Counted from the first letter of the stretch, positions 37,709-47,592 are shown. The stretch is DNA of 64,000 nt from Marinobacterium zhoushanense (GCF_014641945.1 NZ_BMIJ01000003.1:496001-560000), one strand, 5' to 3'. Notes: generated by a model from the sequence alone, not told the origin. A program made the numbers and translations.

Positions 37709-38508
37709 CAGCTATCCAATACCTGCACGCGTTCAATGGTGTCGTCAAACGAGAGTTCTGGCGCTTTATCCAGCAACGCAGCCGTTTTCTCAGTGCCCTG
37801 GTGCGCCCGCTACTCTGGCTGGTCGTGTTCGCCGCCGGTTTTCGCGCCGCATTGGGCGTGGCGATCATTCCGCCCTACGAGACCTACATCACCTATGAAA
37901 CCTATATTGCACCGGGCCTGTGCTGCATGATCCTGCTGTTCAACGGCATGCAGAGTTCGCTGTCGATGGTTTACGATCGCGAGATGGGCAGTATGAAGGT
38001 GCTGTTGATGAGCCCGGTACCACGCAGCTGGCTGCTGATCAGCAAACTGCTGGCGATTGCACTGATCTCGCTGCTGCAGGTCTATGCGTTTCTCGGCATC
38101 GCCTGGATCGCCGGAGTAGAACCGCCGCTACTGGGTATGATCACGGTACTGCCGGCTCTGGTGCTGGTCGCCCTGCTACTCGGTGCCATCGGGCTGTTCC
38201 TCTCCGCCCGTATCCGTCAGTTGGAAAATTTCGCCGGGGTAATGAATTTTGTCATCTTTCCGATGTTTTTCCTCTCCTCCGCGCTCTATCCCCTATGGAA
38301 GATGCGTGAGTCCAGCGAATGGCTGTACTGGATCTGCCAGTACAACCCGTTCACCCATGCGGTAGAGCTGGTCAGGTTCGCGCTCTACCAACAGGTCAAC
38401 CTGGAAGCACTGGCAATCACCCTTGGCTGCACCACCCTGTTCACGCTGCTGGCGATCCTCAGCTTCAACCCGGAGCGCAATACGCGCACAGTACCGGCAC
38501 GCGGCTGA
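37705..38508 (+). CDS. pedC: ABC-2 type permease PedC-like
   Basis: 267-residue membrane protein with six helices of the ABC-2 exporter type; MVYDREMGSMKVLLMSPVPR and NPFTHAVELVRFALY are family hallmarks. In P. putida the corresponding pedABC transporter is needed for efficient lanthanide-dependent growth on alcohols. It ends at 38508, directly against the convergent MFS gene with no bases between the two stop codons. Confidence 0.9.
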   Translation: MTAIQYLHAFNGVVKREFWRFIQQRSRFLSALVRPLLWLVVFAAGFRAALGVAIIPPYETYITYETYIAPGLCCMILLFNGMQSSLSMVYDREMGSMKVLLMSPVPRSWLLISKLLAIALISLLQVYAFLGIAWIAGVEPPLLGMITVLPALVLVALLLGAIGLFLSARIRQLENFAGVMNFVIFPMFFLSSALYPLWKMRESSEWLYWICQYNPFTHAVELVRFALYQQVNLEALAITLGCTTLFTLLAILSFNPERNTRTVPARG

Positions 38509-39906
38509 TCAGCGCGCGATTTTGCCTCTGCTCCAGGAGGTAATGGCGGCCACAAACGCATATCCGGCGCAGATGATAAACGCGATCTGCAGCGCCTTCA
38601 TCAGCGCCGGATACTGTTCAGGTGCTATCTGCGCATTTCCGATCAACAGGTTGAATAGGAACACGACCACCGTCATCCCCAACATATTGCCAAGGCTGCG
38701 GGATATATTGAGTATGGCCGATGCTATGCCCAGGCGTTCAGGCGCCACCGACGACAATGCGGCGTTATTGTTCGGCGACGAGAACAAGCCAAAGCCCAGT
38801 CCCATCAGCAGCAGTGTAGCGCCCACCCAAAGCAGAGAACTGTCAGTATCCAACAGTGATAGGCTGACGAAACCGGCGCCGAACAGAATACAGCCGATGG
38901 TGGCCGAGATCCGTGGGTCTGACCTATCGGATACCCGCCCGGCTAACGGGGCCACAACTACCATCACCAGTGCCTGCAGCAGCATCAGCTGCCCCGCCTC
39001 GGCAGGAGACAGCGCTTGAATGTACTGCAAGTAAAGACTGAGCATGAACTGCAACGGATAGTTCGCGCTGTACATCAGGAAACTGGACTGGATAGAGCGA
39101 AAGAATACCCGGTTGGCCACCATGCGCCGTATCCGGATCAACGGCCAGGGCGAGCGCTCCTGCTGGTATATGAACAGCACCAACATCACGCCCCCCCCTA
39201 ATGCCAGCAGCATACCGGTAGCACTCGGCAGCTCCGATATTCCGATGAACAGCGAACTCGCGGCCAGTGCAAATATGATGCTACCGACCCAGTCCAGCCT
39301 TTCTTCGGCGTTGCGTGACGACTCCCGAACGAAGCCTCCCACCATTGCTACGGTAACCACCGTCAATGGCAATGGGGCGATAAAAACGGCACGCCAGCCC
39401 CATAACTCTGTCAGCCACCCCCCGATCAACGGGCCACAGGTCAGGCCCAGATAGACGGAGCTGGAAGTAATCCCAAGTGCAGTACCCCGCCCGCTGTCCG
39501 CAAATGTTTTACTGACGATCGCCATCGCCGGGCCGAAAATCATCGCGCCGGAGATCCCCTGGGCGAGCCGTATCGCCAGCAAAGGCCGTATATCGTCGAT
39601 CATCAGCACCAGCAGCGAGCTGATGGCATAAAGCAGCACGCCGGCGATGAAGATCCGCTTGTGGCCCAGAATATCGGCGATCCGACCGGATGGCAGTTGC
39701 AGCGCGATCGCCCCGAGCAGATTCATCGTCGGTACCCAGCTGACCAGTACGGCATCGGCCTCCAGTTCCGATGCGATAGCGGGTAGAGCCACATTGACCG
39801 CTGACAGGCTCATCGGCATCAAGAAGGTCGCCACGCAGATGCTGAGCAGAGTAAGCCAGCGCAGCGACTCCGGCACAGATGCAGCGTCAGCGTATTGGTT
39901 GGTCAT
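38509..39906 (-). CDS. MFS multidrug efflux transporter, DHA2 family
   Basis: 465-residue inner-membrane transporter with about 14 membrane helices. Visible motifs are the loop 2-3 signature GRIADILGHKRIFIAG and motif C-like GPLIGGWLTELWGWR. EmrB/QacA-type proteins export drugs by proton exchange. The gene is convergent with pedC; TGATCA at 38506-38511 holds both stop codons. No regulator is adjacent, so the substrate is unknown. Confidence 0.88.
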   Translation of the reverse strand: MTNQYADAASVPESLRWLTLLSICVATFLMPMSLSAVNVALPAIASELEADAVLVSWVPTMNLLGAIALQLPSGRIADILGHKRIFIAGVLLYAISSLLVLMIDDIRPLLAIRLAQGISGAMIFGPAMAIVSKTFADSGRGTALGITSSSVYLGLTCGPLIGGWLTELWGWRAVFIAPLPLTVVTVAMVGGFVRESSRNAEERLDWVGSIIFALAASSLFIGISELPSATGMLLALGGGVMLVLFIYQQERSPWPLIRIRRMVANRVFFRSIQSSFLMYSANYPLQFMLSLYLQYIQALSPAEAGQLMLLQALVMVVVAPLAGRVSDRSDPRISATIGCILFGAGFVSLSLLDTDSSLLWVGATLLLMGLGFGLFSSPNNNAALSSVAPERLGIASAILNISRSLGNMLGMTVVVFLFNLLIGNAQIAPEQYPALMKALQIAFIICAGYAFVAAITSWSRGKIAR

Positions 39907-40249
39907 GACCTGAGGGCTCCACGGAATGAGGTCCGTATTCTATCGCTAATCAGACAAAAACTGTAATCGTCATTACCAAACCATCTACACTGCTGCCTCA
40001 CCGGCACGAGCACGATGAAAGTGAAAGAGGGAGCGTTATATATCCGGGTAAAAGAGAATTATTCATTCGCCGCTCATGTTCCACGATCGTCTGTTAACGA
40101 AGACTATACTCAGCTTAGACAGATCGATAACCTGAGCGGTTGAGATCGACGCGTTGTGATCCAAGATCGCTAAGCAGGCAACCACGGCATCCCGGTACTC
40201 GTTTAAGCATTTGAAGCTGCATACCGGGGTCCGCTGCCGGGAGTGCGCA
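39907..40249. other. Intergenic region between the MFS and GAF genes
   Basis: This 343-bp gap holds the divergent promoters of the MFS pump and the GAF protein. A short open frame at 40015-40143 is listed separately. No RNA gene, repeat or mobile element is apparent. Confidence 0.5.
40015..40143 (+). CDS. Possible 42-residue small protein
   Basis: ATG-initiated frame starting MKVKEGALYIRVKENYS and ending DNLSG before TGA. It is hydrophilic with mixed charge, with no recognised motif. The ribosome site is weak (GAGCACG), so it may be chance or a leader peptide for the GAF gene downstream. Confidence 0.22.
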   Translation: MKVKEGALYIRVKENYSFAAHVPRSSVNEDYTQLRQIDNLSG

Positions 40250-41581
40250 ATGAATGCCAAAAGCCCCAACCACATAGACTCCCTGCCGACTGATAACGGA
40301 TTGAAGGCACCAAGATTGACGTTATCGGAACTAAGAGAGCAAAACAGACTCTTCAGCGGCAGTGGCGGCGTAAGCGAAGAAAACCGTGCCCTTGGCTTTC
40401 GCCCGGCCTTCTACGATTTTGAAACGGGCGAGATCCACCTCTCCCGCTTCGCCAATGGTAAAGAGGCACCGATGCACCTGCTCGACGGGTTACCCGATCA
40501 GCTTGTTGCCGCGCGGCAGAAAAGTGGCCGAGTCACCGAGGTCAAACCCGGCGTCATCACCGGTTTCGTTCTGCACGGTCAGTTCTACACGCGGGAACAG
40601 GCCGCGCGCGCCACCCAGCAGATGCTCAATCGAGCCGATCTGCTCAGTCACCCGGAACAGCACAATCAACTACTGGATATTTGGGAGCAGTTCGTCGTCG
40701 CGCAAAGCTATCCGCCAAACCTGATGAGGCCCGTGGTGGAAGAGTCCTGGCGTCGCTGTCAGGAGGCAAACGTCGACCCGCTGATCCATCATGCGCCATT
40801 GAGCGACCAGGGGCAGTTCGAACGCAGACAGATCGAAAACCGTGAACTGCTGGATGCCGCCCAGCCCGTCCTCAAACGTGCCGGCGAGCTGCTATACAAG
40901 AGCGATAGCCTGCTTCTGCTCGCGGATCGTGACGGCTTGGTGCTTCACACTGAAGCGGATGCCGAAGTGCTGAACAGTGCCGCCAAGGTGAATCTGATCG
41001 CCGGCGGTTTATGGGGTGAAGGCACGGTGGGAACCAACTCCATCGGCACCGCGCTTCAAGCCCGGGAGCCGGTTCAGCTCTACGGTGCGGAACACTTCTG
41101 CTACGGCATTAAACACTGGACCTGTTCCGCTGATGTCGTCCGCGATCCACACGATGGCAGCGTAATTGGTGCAGTTGATCTATCGGGATTGACCGACACC
41201 TACCAGCACGATGCGCTCGAGTTCGCCATTACCGTCGCCCGCATGATTGAATCGAATCTGGTTAAGGGTTATTTCCAGGTCCGCCAGGCGGTTCTCGATG
41301 CAACCCGTTCCATGTTCAATCAATGGCAGTCTGAAGGGTTATTGGCGTTCGATCGCCGCGGCCGGCTGGTCAAGGCGAACCGTATGGCATTCCAACATGT
41401 CCGTGATATGGATCCCGGATTTCAGCTGACACCGCAGACCCGTATCGATGCACTGGATATGGATGCCCCGGCCCAGAGTCGCGACTCGTTACCGAGCTGG
41501 CTGAGTAGCAATATCCACTACCCGATACAAGTACGCGGCGAAACTATCGGCACGCTCGTGGTACTCGCGGCAGCACACTGA
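40250..41581 (+). CDS. AcoR-like GAF sensor protein without AAA+ or HTH domains
   Basis: 443-residue soluble protein. Residues about 30-110 form a small domain (FYDFETGEIHLSRFANGKEAP, LDGLPDQLV) that occurs elsewhere as a stand-alone protein. Residues about 160-360 match the N-terminal sensor of AcoR-type sigma-54 activators, with LMRPVVEESWRRC, GEGTVGTNSIGTAL and a GAF domain. The remainder (380-443) is PAS-like. The sigma-54 activation domain and Fis-type DNA-binding domain of AcoR are absent, with no frameshift remnant visible. The start at MNAKSPNHID has GGGAG upstream. It may be a ligand-binding partner of another regulator. Confidence 0.72.
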   Translation: MNAKSPNHIDSLPTDNGLKAPRLTLSELREQNRLFSGSGGVSEENRALGFRPAFYDFETGEIHLSRFANGKEAPMHLLDGLPDQLVAARQKSGRVTEVKPGVITGFVLHGQFYTREQAARATQQMLNRADLLSHPEQHNQLLDIWEQFVVAQSYPPNLMRPVVEESWRRCQEANVDPLIHHAPLSDQGQFERRQIENRELLDAAQPVLKRAGELLYKSDSLLLLADRDGLVLHTEADAEVLNSAAKVNLIAGGLWGEGTVGTNSIGTALQAREPVQLYGAEHFCYGIKHWTCSADVVRDPHDGSVIGAVDLSGLTDTYQHDALEFAITVARMIESNLVKGYFQVRQAVLDATRSMFNQWQSEGLLAFDRRGRLVKANRMAFQHVRDMDPGFQLTPQTRIDALDMDAPAQSRDSLPSWLSSNIHYPIQVRGETIGTLVVLAAAH

Positions 41582-41600
41582 GGAGGTCAGACCCATTGCC

Positions 41601-42182
41601 CTAGCCGGCCAGGTCCTTTTTCATCAACACCCAGTCCCCGCCATAGGGGCATCCGGGATACTCAATGATAGGCCGTGAGTCTATATCCTGATAACCCAGC
41701 TGCAGATACAGATGACGTGCCCGTTTATTGGCGGATGCCACAATAAGCGATGCCTCGGTACAACCCTGCAACTGCCCCATCTCCTGAGCCTCCAGCATCA
41801 GCATCCGCGCGACACCCTGCCCCCTGGCAGCGTCGTAGGTTGCGACCGCGTTGATATACAAGGTACCCGGCGCCAATGCTTCCAGTTGGATCAATGGGCG
41901 GACGATCTCGGGATACTCATTCAGTTCGCCGACCACATAAGGGTTGGGTAGTCGATACGCGACGATCATGCCGAGGACACTGCCTCGATCACGGCAGACA
42001 AGCGCATTACGGTAGCTGAAGCCGCCCTCCTCCCGGCCAGCCCGCGACGCACCAATCTCCAGCGCTGCCTGTCCGGGCTCAGCTAACTGGCTCCAAAGAT
42101 ATTGCGGCATCCCCTCGCCGGCAATATCGATCAGATAGGCCAGATCATCAGCATCGCTCTTAAGGGCACGTTCTACCTCCAT
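41601..42182 (-). CDS. GNAT family N-acetyltransferase
   Basis: 193-residue acetyl-CoA-dependent acyltransferase. The acetyl-CoA loop is in YDAARGQGVARMLM, followed by VASANKRARHLYLQLGYQ, the family C-terminal motif. The start at MEVERALKSD follows CAGGAGGTGG, which is much better than the ATG at 42260. The acceptor substrate is unknown. Confidence 0.85.
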   Translation of the reverse strand: MEVERALKSDADDLAYLIDIAGEGMPQYLWSQLAEPGQAALEIGASRAGREEGGFSYRNALVCRDRGSVLGMIVAYRLPNPYVVGELNEYPEIVRPLIQLEALAPGTLYINAVATYDAARGQGVARMLMLEAQEMGQLQGCTEASLIVASANKRARHLYLQLGYQDIDSRPIIEYPGCPYGGDWVLMKKDLAG

Positions 42183-42263
42183 ACCACCTCCTGTTTCATA
42201 GCCCGGACACGCCCCGTGTCTCGAGCAAAACGTAACGCAGTGTTGGAAGTATAGATGCAAGCG

Positions 42264-42809
42264 TCAGAGGAACAGGTCCCGACGCCGTTTGGGGTTTTTG
42301 AAGCTGGCCAGCAGCAGGATGAAAGAGACAGTCACCCAAGCCAGCGCGATAACGACAAGCGCCTCCGCCATGGTGACGCCAAAAGGCAGTACCGGTGTAT
42401 AGCCGCAGGGTTCCCAGGGCTCGAATACACTGGGCAACCATTGGTCCAGCGGCAACCAGGCGGGATATTGCGGGTCCATGGTGCAGCTGTCGATCACGGT
42501 GCCTCGCTCAACACCGAGTGTTATCCAGCTGCTTCGCAACAGTCCGAATGACAGTCCCAAGGATGCCAGGTGAGCCAGGATTGCGATCGGCCCGCCCAAC
42601 ACCATCATCAGCAGGGCAACGGCACCGAGCCCCGCTATCCAGGCTCGAATATGCACGCACAATACGCAAGGCCCGTAATCGAGCACATATTGATAGTAGA
42701 GGGCCGTTCCCTCCAACAACAAACACGCGATCAATACGAGAAACCAATAAACACGGCTGCGAGCGATGGCGGCGAGTGCGTTCAACATATATTTTCCCAA
42801 CTGATTCAA
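42264..42809 (-). CDS. dsbB: Disulfide bond formation protein DsbB
   Basis: Inner-membrane quinone reductase that re-oxidises DsbA. The 181-residue protein has four helices, the first periplasmic pair CVLC (GPCVLCVHIRAW), and the second pair separated by about 28 residues (SCTMDP and WEPCGYTP). DsbB would matter for the vicinal disulfide of the PQQ dehydrogenase, though no operon link is seen. Confidence 0.92.
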   Translation of the reverse strand: MNQLGKYMLNALAAIARSRVYWFLVLIACLLLEGTALYYQYVLDYGPCVLCVHIRAWIAGLGAVALLMMVLGGPIAILAHLASLGLSFGLLRSSWITLGVERGTVIDSCTMDPQYPAWLPLDQWLPSVFEPWEPCGYTPVLPFGVTMAEALVVIALAWVTVSFILLLASFKNPKRRRDLFL

Positions 42810-42937
42810 TGGGGTGCAGTTCGTCGTTAACGCATCCGATTATTGCGCGATATGAATAATCTGCAACCCCAAATGCAAAATCAGGGAAAAATAGTGTTAC
42901 CCCTCCGGCAGCGGCGGTCTACCGGAAGAATACGGGA

Positions 42938-43402
42938 TCAATTGGCGATCATGCCATGAGACTCATGCTCCATCAGGCGCATGAAGGTCGTCTTATCGAT
43001 CTCTAACAGCTCCGAGTGATCGCCACTCTCCATGTAACAGACCTGCTCGTCAGCAAGTCGGTCATCCCAAATCATTTTCATGTTGTAGGCGATCCCAAGA
43101 GAGGGAACGGCCCCGGCTTCGCAATCGCGAAACAGCAGGCGCACATCCCGCTGCGTTGCCGGCTCAAGCAGGCGATTCATGGTATGGTTGACCGCCGCCA
43201 CATTAACCTGACGATCGGAGGGTACCAGCGCCATGACAAAGCCCTCCTCATCCTTCAACACCACCCCCTTGGCCACTCGCTGAGCGGGCACCCTGGCTGC
43301 AAACGCCGAGGTCATTGCCGTCTCCGTATAGGGGTGATGCCGCAGGTGATACGGGATATGCTGCCGCTCGAGATAGTTCTGCACAGTTGATGAAATAGAC
43401 AT
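42938..43402 (-). CDS. YbaK/ProX-type aminoacyl-tRNA deacylase
   Basis: 154-residue member of the YbaK/EbsC family that hydrolyses mischarged Cys- or Ala-tRNA(Pro). The family elements KGVVLKDEEGFVMALVPSDR, with the catalytic Lys, and AGAVPSLGIAY are present. The start at MSISSTVQN is supported by GGAGG eight bases upstream. Which mischarged tRNA is edited cannot be told from sequence. Confidence 0.85.
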   Translation of the reverse strand: MSISSTVQNYLERQHIPYHLRHHPYTETAMTSAFAARVPAQRVAKGVVLKDEEGFVMALVPSDRQVNVAAVNHTMNRLLEPATQRDVRLLFRDCEAGAVPSLGIAYNMKMIWDDRLADEQVCYMESGDHSELLEIDKTTFMRLMEHESHGMIAN

Positions 43403-43622
43403 TTTTCCGTCCTCCATCCCGCGTTAATCGATGCACTCCTGATAATCCAGTTCAGTACTTTGCACGCTCAGTCATAGCGTGACATCCTTAGTCTCTCCAG
43501 TAGATATGCGCACACTCCCTGAGCGGCAAACTCTCTGGCGACACCTATCTAAGGATAGATGGTGATTCAGCAGCCCGCATTTGCCGAACGATTGATCTTT
43601 ATTAAGCTGGACGCTCACCCGG

Positions 43623-45371
43623 ATGAGACTTTTTCTACGCCTTGGATGGTTCTTTCGCGATCATAAAGCGACCTACACCGCCGCACTGCTGATGCTGACC
43701 GTGGTGGCAGCGTTGAATATGATCATCCCCTGGCTGGTGGCCCAGGCCGTCGACCGGCTGGTCGCCACACCCGATCAACCCGAGCGTACCTACACCCTGC
43801 TGATCCTGCTTGCGGCAGGAGCACTGATCATCTACCTGATGCGTGTAGGCTGGCGCCTCATGCTGTTCGGCACCTCCTACCGTTTGGGCCATCATTTACG
43901 CAAGGCGTTTTACGCCCGTCTAGCGGCCCAGGGACAGGCGTTCTATTCTCGCCACAACACCGGCGATCTGATGGCCCGTGCGACCAACGATATCGATGCC
44001 ATCGAGGTGGCCGCCGGTGAGGGGATTCTGTCCGGCTTCGATGGTGCACTGACCTTCGTGCTGGTGCTGGTGATGATGTTCGCCGTGATCGACTGGCGCC
44101 TGACGCTGGTCGCGTTGATCCCTTTCCCGTTGATGGGCTACTACTTTTATCGGATTTCCAATCGCATCCATCATCAATTTCACGATGCCCTTGAAGCCTT
44201 TTCCGGCCTCAATGACATGACTCAGGAGTCGATGACCGGTATCCGCCTGATCCGCTCCATGGGGCTTGAGGAGGTGCAGAGCAACGAGTTCAACCTGCTG
44301 TCCAACCGCGCCGCCGACATCAACTACCAGGTCGCACGAAGCGAGGCGATGTATGAGCCAGTGGTATTCCTCAGCCTTGCGGGTGCCATGCTGCTAACCC
44401 TGAGCTACGGCGCCTGGCTGATCGTTCACACAGAACTCAGTGTCGGTGAGCTAACCGGCTTTACCCTCTACCTGGTGCAACTGATCTGGCCCATGTTCGC
44501 CTTTGGCTGGCTGCTCAATATTGTAGAGCGCGGCAGCGCCGCACTGAAAAGAGTTGAGAACCTGCTCGAAACCCCTGACAGCGTGCCGGATAACGGCAGT
44601 CTTACACCACAGTCGGTGCAGATAAGCGTGGACAATCTCAGTTTTCACCACCTTGAGGAGCAGACAGAGACGCTCAGCCAGATCGGTTTCGACCTTGGCG
44701 CCGGGCAGCGCCTGGGGATAGCGGGACCGACGGGCGCTGGGAAAACCACGCTGATCCAACTGCTGATGCGATACTGGGAGTTGGACGATACACAGATGAT
44801 CCTGCTCGACGGCCAGCCACTCCGTGCCTATCGACTCGAGATGTTACGTCGCGCCTTTGCCTATGTACCTCAGGATCCGTTCCTGTTCAGCCTCAGCGTC
44901 GGCGAGAATATTGCGCTGTACCGACCCGACGCGACAATGGATGAGATCCGCCGAGCAGCATCTCTCGCCGCTATCGGCGACGAGATCGAGCACTTCCCGG
45001 AGGGCTATGACACCCCGGTCGGTGAGCGCGGCATTGCGCTTTCCGGCGGGCAGCGCCAGCGACTGGCGATCGCCCGCGCGATCCTGACCCAGGCACCGGT
45101 ACTGATTCTCGACGACGCCCTGTCCGCCGTCGATTCACGTACCGAGCAGCAGATCCTGCAGCGGCTGCAGCAGGAGATGCGCAACCGAACCACCATCATC
45201 ATCAGTCACCGCCTCTCCACGCTGCGTCAGTGCGACAACATCCTCGTGCTGGCCCACGGCGAACTGATCGAGTCCGGCCCGCATGATGCGTTGCTATCCA
45301 GAGATGGTTGGTACGCGAGGATGTGGACCTATCAGCAGCTGGAGGCGGACTTCGACGATGCAGCAGGATAA
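43623..45371 (+). CDS. mdlA: ABC exporter half-transporter, MdlA/SmdA-like
   Basis: 582-residue fused membrane-ATPase protein with six N-terminal helices (about 15-300) and a C-terminal nucleotide-binding domain. Walker A is GPTGAGKTTLIQLL, the signature LSGGQRQRLAIARAIL and Walker B LILDDALSAVDS, where Asp replaces the catalytic Glu, typical of the degenerate partner of a heterodimer. It overlaps the second subunit gene by 14 bp. The pair should form a heterodimeric exporter; the substrate is unknown. Confidence 0.9.
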   Translation: MRLFLRLGWFFRDHKATYTAALLMLTVVAALNMIIPWLVAQAVDRLVATPDQPERTYTLLILLAAGALIIYLMRVGWRLMLFGTSYRLGHHLRKAFYARLAAQGQAFYSRHNTGDLMARATNDIDAIEVAAGEGILSGFDGALTFVLVLVMMFAVIDWRLTLVALIPFPLMGYYFYRISNRIHHQFHDALEAFSGLNDMTQESMTGIRLIRSMGLEEVQSNEFNLLSNRAADINYQVARSEAMYEPVVFLSLAGAMLLTLSYGAWLIVHTELSVGELTGFTLYLVQLIWPMFAFGWLLNIVERGSAALKRVENLLETPDSVPDNGSLTPQSVQISVDNLSFHHLEEQTETLSQIGFDLGAGQRLGIAGPTGAGKTTLIQLLMRYWELDDTQMILLDGQPLRAYRLEMLRRAFAYVPQDPFLFSLSVGENIALYRPDATMDEIRRAASLAAIGDEIEHFPEGYDTPVGERGIALSGGQRQRLAIARAILTQAPVLILDDALSAVDSRTEQQILQRLQQEMRNRTTIIISHRLSTLRQCDNILVLAHGELIESGPHDALLSRDGWYARMWTYQQLEADFDDAAG

Positions 45372-47136
45372 GCAGTCAATACAAAGCTCCAGTGCCTTCG
45401 GCCTGCTGTTTAGCTACATTGGCCGGGACAAGCCGCTATTGGTGCGTGCAGCCGTGCTACTGATGCTGGCCACCGGTGCCGACGTCGCTGGCCCACTATT
45501 AGCCAAGCTGTTTATCGACGACTACCTGATGCAGTCGCGTTTTGCGCCAATGCCTCTGGCGATGATACTGGCGGCTTACCTGTTCACCCAGATCGGATCT
45601 GCATGGCTACGCTATCAACAAACGCTGAGGTTTACTGATATCGCCCTCGCCGCCGTGAAGGAGATCCGCCAGCGCGTCTTCAGCCACGTGCTGAAGCTGC
45701 CGATCGCCTGGTACGATCGTGCGGCGACCGGACAGTTGGTCAGCCGGATCACTAACGACACCGAAGCGATCAAGGATCTCTATGTCCAGTTTCTGTCCAC
45801 GGTGTTGACCAACGCCGTGCTGCTGATCGGTATCATCATCGCCATGGCGCTGCTCGACCTCAGGCTGATGGCGATATCCCTGCTGTTGATCCCCGGTGTG
45901 ATTGGCTTGATCTACCTGTATCAGCGCTTGAGCGGCGCGGCGGTTGCCGCATCACGCCAGCACCGCTCAGAGATCAACAACCTGATCAGTGAGTCCATCG
46001 CCGGTATGCCGGTGATCCAGGCTGGCGGTCAGCAGGGTCGGTTTAGCGACTATTTCGAGCAGCTGAACACGCGCTACTATGCCAGCCGAATGCGTACCAT
46101 CAGGGTGAGCGCCCTGCTGCTGCGGCCGGCAATCGACCTGCTCAGCATCAGCGTATTGATTGCCGTGATCTGGGGATTTGGCCAGGTTCAGGTAGAGGGG
46201 GCGATCGAGATCGGCGTACTCTACGCCTACCTCAACTTTCTGGGCCGATTTACCGAGCCCCTTGCCGAGATCACCCAGCGATTCAACCTCTATCAACAGG
46301 CGATGGTGGCGGGAGCCAGAGTACAGGCGCTGCTGCAGCAGCCACTGCCCGCTACGGAAGGCGCCGAGCCTTGTATCCCCAGGGGCGGCGTCAGGTTCAG
46401 TAACGTCAGCTTCGCTTACCGCGCTGATAAGCCGGTACTCAAGCAGCTCAGCCTGGAGATACCCGCCGGCAGTTTCATCGGCATTGTCGGTCACACCGGC
46501 AGCGGCAAAAGCACCCTGCTAAACCTGCTGCTGAACTTTTACCCGGTCAGCGCAGGGACCCTGACGCTCGATGACAGGACGATCGACCAGTACAGCCAGC
46601 AAGCGTTGCGGGACGGGATAGCATTGATACCCCAGGAGCCGTTCATCAAGTCGGCATCGCTCAGGGAAAATATCGATATGGGACGCAACCTCCCGCAGCT
46701 CCAGATCGAGAAGGCGTTACACGAGGCCGGTCTCGGCGCATTTGTCAGCCAACTGCCGCAGGGACTGGAAACACTGTTGGGCGAACGTGGCACCCGCCTC
46801 TCCACCGGACAGAGGCAGCAGCTGGTCATCGCACGGGCATTGGCCGCTACGCCCCGAATTCTGCTGCTGGACGAGGCAACAGCCAACGTGGACAGCGAGA
46901 CCGAGTCGGTCGTGCAGCAGGCATTGAACAAACTTCATGGCCAGACCACACTGATCGTGGTTGCCCACCGTCTTTCGACCATCCGGCGGGCCGATCGCAT
47001 CCTGGTGATGCGTCAGGGTGAAGTGGTTGAGCGTGGCACCCATGCTGAACTGATGCAGTCAGAGCACGGCATCTACCGCGGACTGTACCGGCTGCAGTAT
47101 CAGGCGCAGCAGGTGGAGATGGCCGAGCATCAATAG
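45358..47136 (+). CDS. mdlB: ABC exporter half-transporter, MdlB/SmdB-like
   Basis: 592-residue partner of the preceding protein. Walker A is GHTGSGKSTLLNLL, the signature is LSTGQRQQLVIARAL and Walker B LLLDEATANVDS with the catalytic Glu. The start MQQDKQSIQ gives a length almost equal to E. coli MdlB; a longer reading from 45283 is rejected because it lies wholly inside mdlA. The two genes are clearly co-translated. Confidence 0.9.
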   Translation: MQQDKQSIQSSSAFGLLFSYIGRDKPLLVRAAVLLMLATGADVAGPLLAKLFIDDYLMQSRFAPMPLAMILAAYLFTQIGSAWLRYQQTLRFTDIALAAVKEIRQRVFSHVLKLPIAWYDRAATGQLVSRITNDTEAIKDLYVQFLSTVLTNAVLLIGIIIAMALLDLRLMAISLLLIPGVIGLIYLYQRLSGAAVAASRQHRSEINNLISESIAGMPVIQAGGQQGRFSDYFEQLNTRYYASRMRTIRVSALLLRPAIDLLSISVLIAVIWGFGQVQVEGAIEIGVLYAYLNFLGRFTEPLAEITQRFNLYQQAMVAGARVQALLQQPLPATEGAEPCIPRGGVRFSNVSFAYRADKPVLKQLSLEIPAGSFIGIVGHTGSGKSTLLNLLLNFYPVSAGTLTLDDRTIDQYSQQALRDGIALIPQEPFIKSASLRENIDMGRNLPQLQIEKALHEAGLGAFVSQLPQGLETLLGERGTRLSTGQRQQLVIARALAATPRILLLDEATANVDSETESVVQQALNKLHGQTTLIVVAHRLSTIRRADRILVMRQGEVVERGTHAELMQSEHGIYRGLYRLQYQAQQVEMAEHQ

Positions 47137-47480
47137 CTCAGATTCTTTTTCACGTAGGTATCGATCACACGTTGCGTCGATTCGTCCATATTGATGATCT
47201 TAAGTCCCAGCGCGGCCTTATCGGCCGAGAGACGGCGCTTGTAGACCACACGGCACTGACTGGTCACTGTATGGTTCTCAAGTTCGAAACTGAGCCCGAA
47301 CTCTATCGCACCCGTTACCGGAGACTTGGGGAGGTTCACCAGTCGACCACAGCCCTCGATCAGGAAACCGCCCAGGCTCAGGTTCACCATCTCGACCGCG
47401 AAACTCTCCTGCTCAAACTGAACTTGCGCCCCCAGGTTTGTTACCACACGGGGATACAGACGTCTTTCATCATGTACCAA
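47130..47480 (-). CDS. PilZ domain protein
   Basis: Probable cyclic-di-GMP receptor of about 116 residues. The N-terminal RxxxR is in DERRLYPRV and the second motif is NLSLGGF, the two loops that bind the nucleotide. The best start is TTG at 47480 (AGAAGGTG upstream). A longer frame reaches 47645 but its N-terminal part is not PilZ-like and covers the candidate operator at 47593-47604. It is divergent from erbR and overlaps the end of mdlB by seven bases. Confidence 0.8.
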   Translation of the reverse strand: MVHDERRLYPRVVTNLGAQVQFEQESFAVEMVNLSLGGFLIEGCGRLVNLPKSPVTGAIEFGLSFELENHTVTSQCRVVYKRRLSADKAALGLKIINMDESTQRVIDTYVKKNLSY

Positions 47481-47592
47481 TGGAGCACCTTCTATACCGA
47501 GAACCTTTGCAGATCCGTCTATTATCGCAGATCGGTTGCCACGAAACAGTAATAAATACCATACTGATATCAATGCCCTGTAGAAAAACCAA

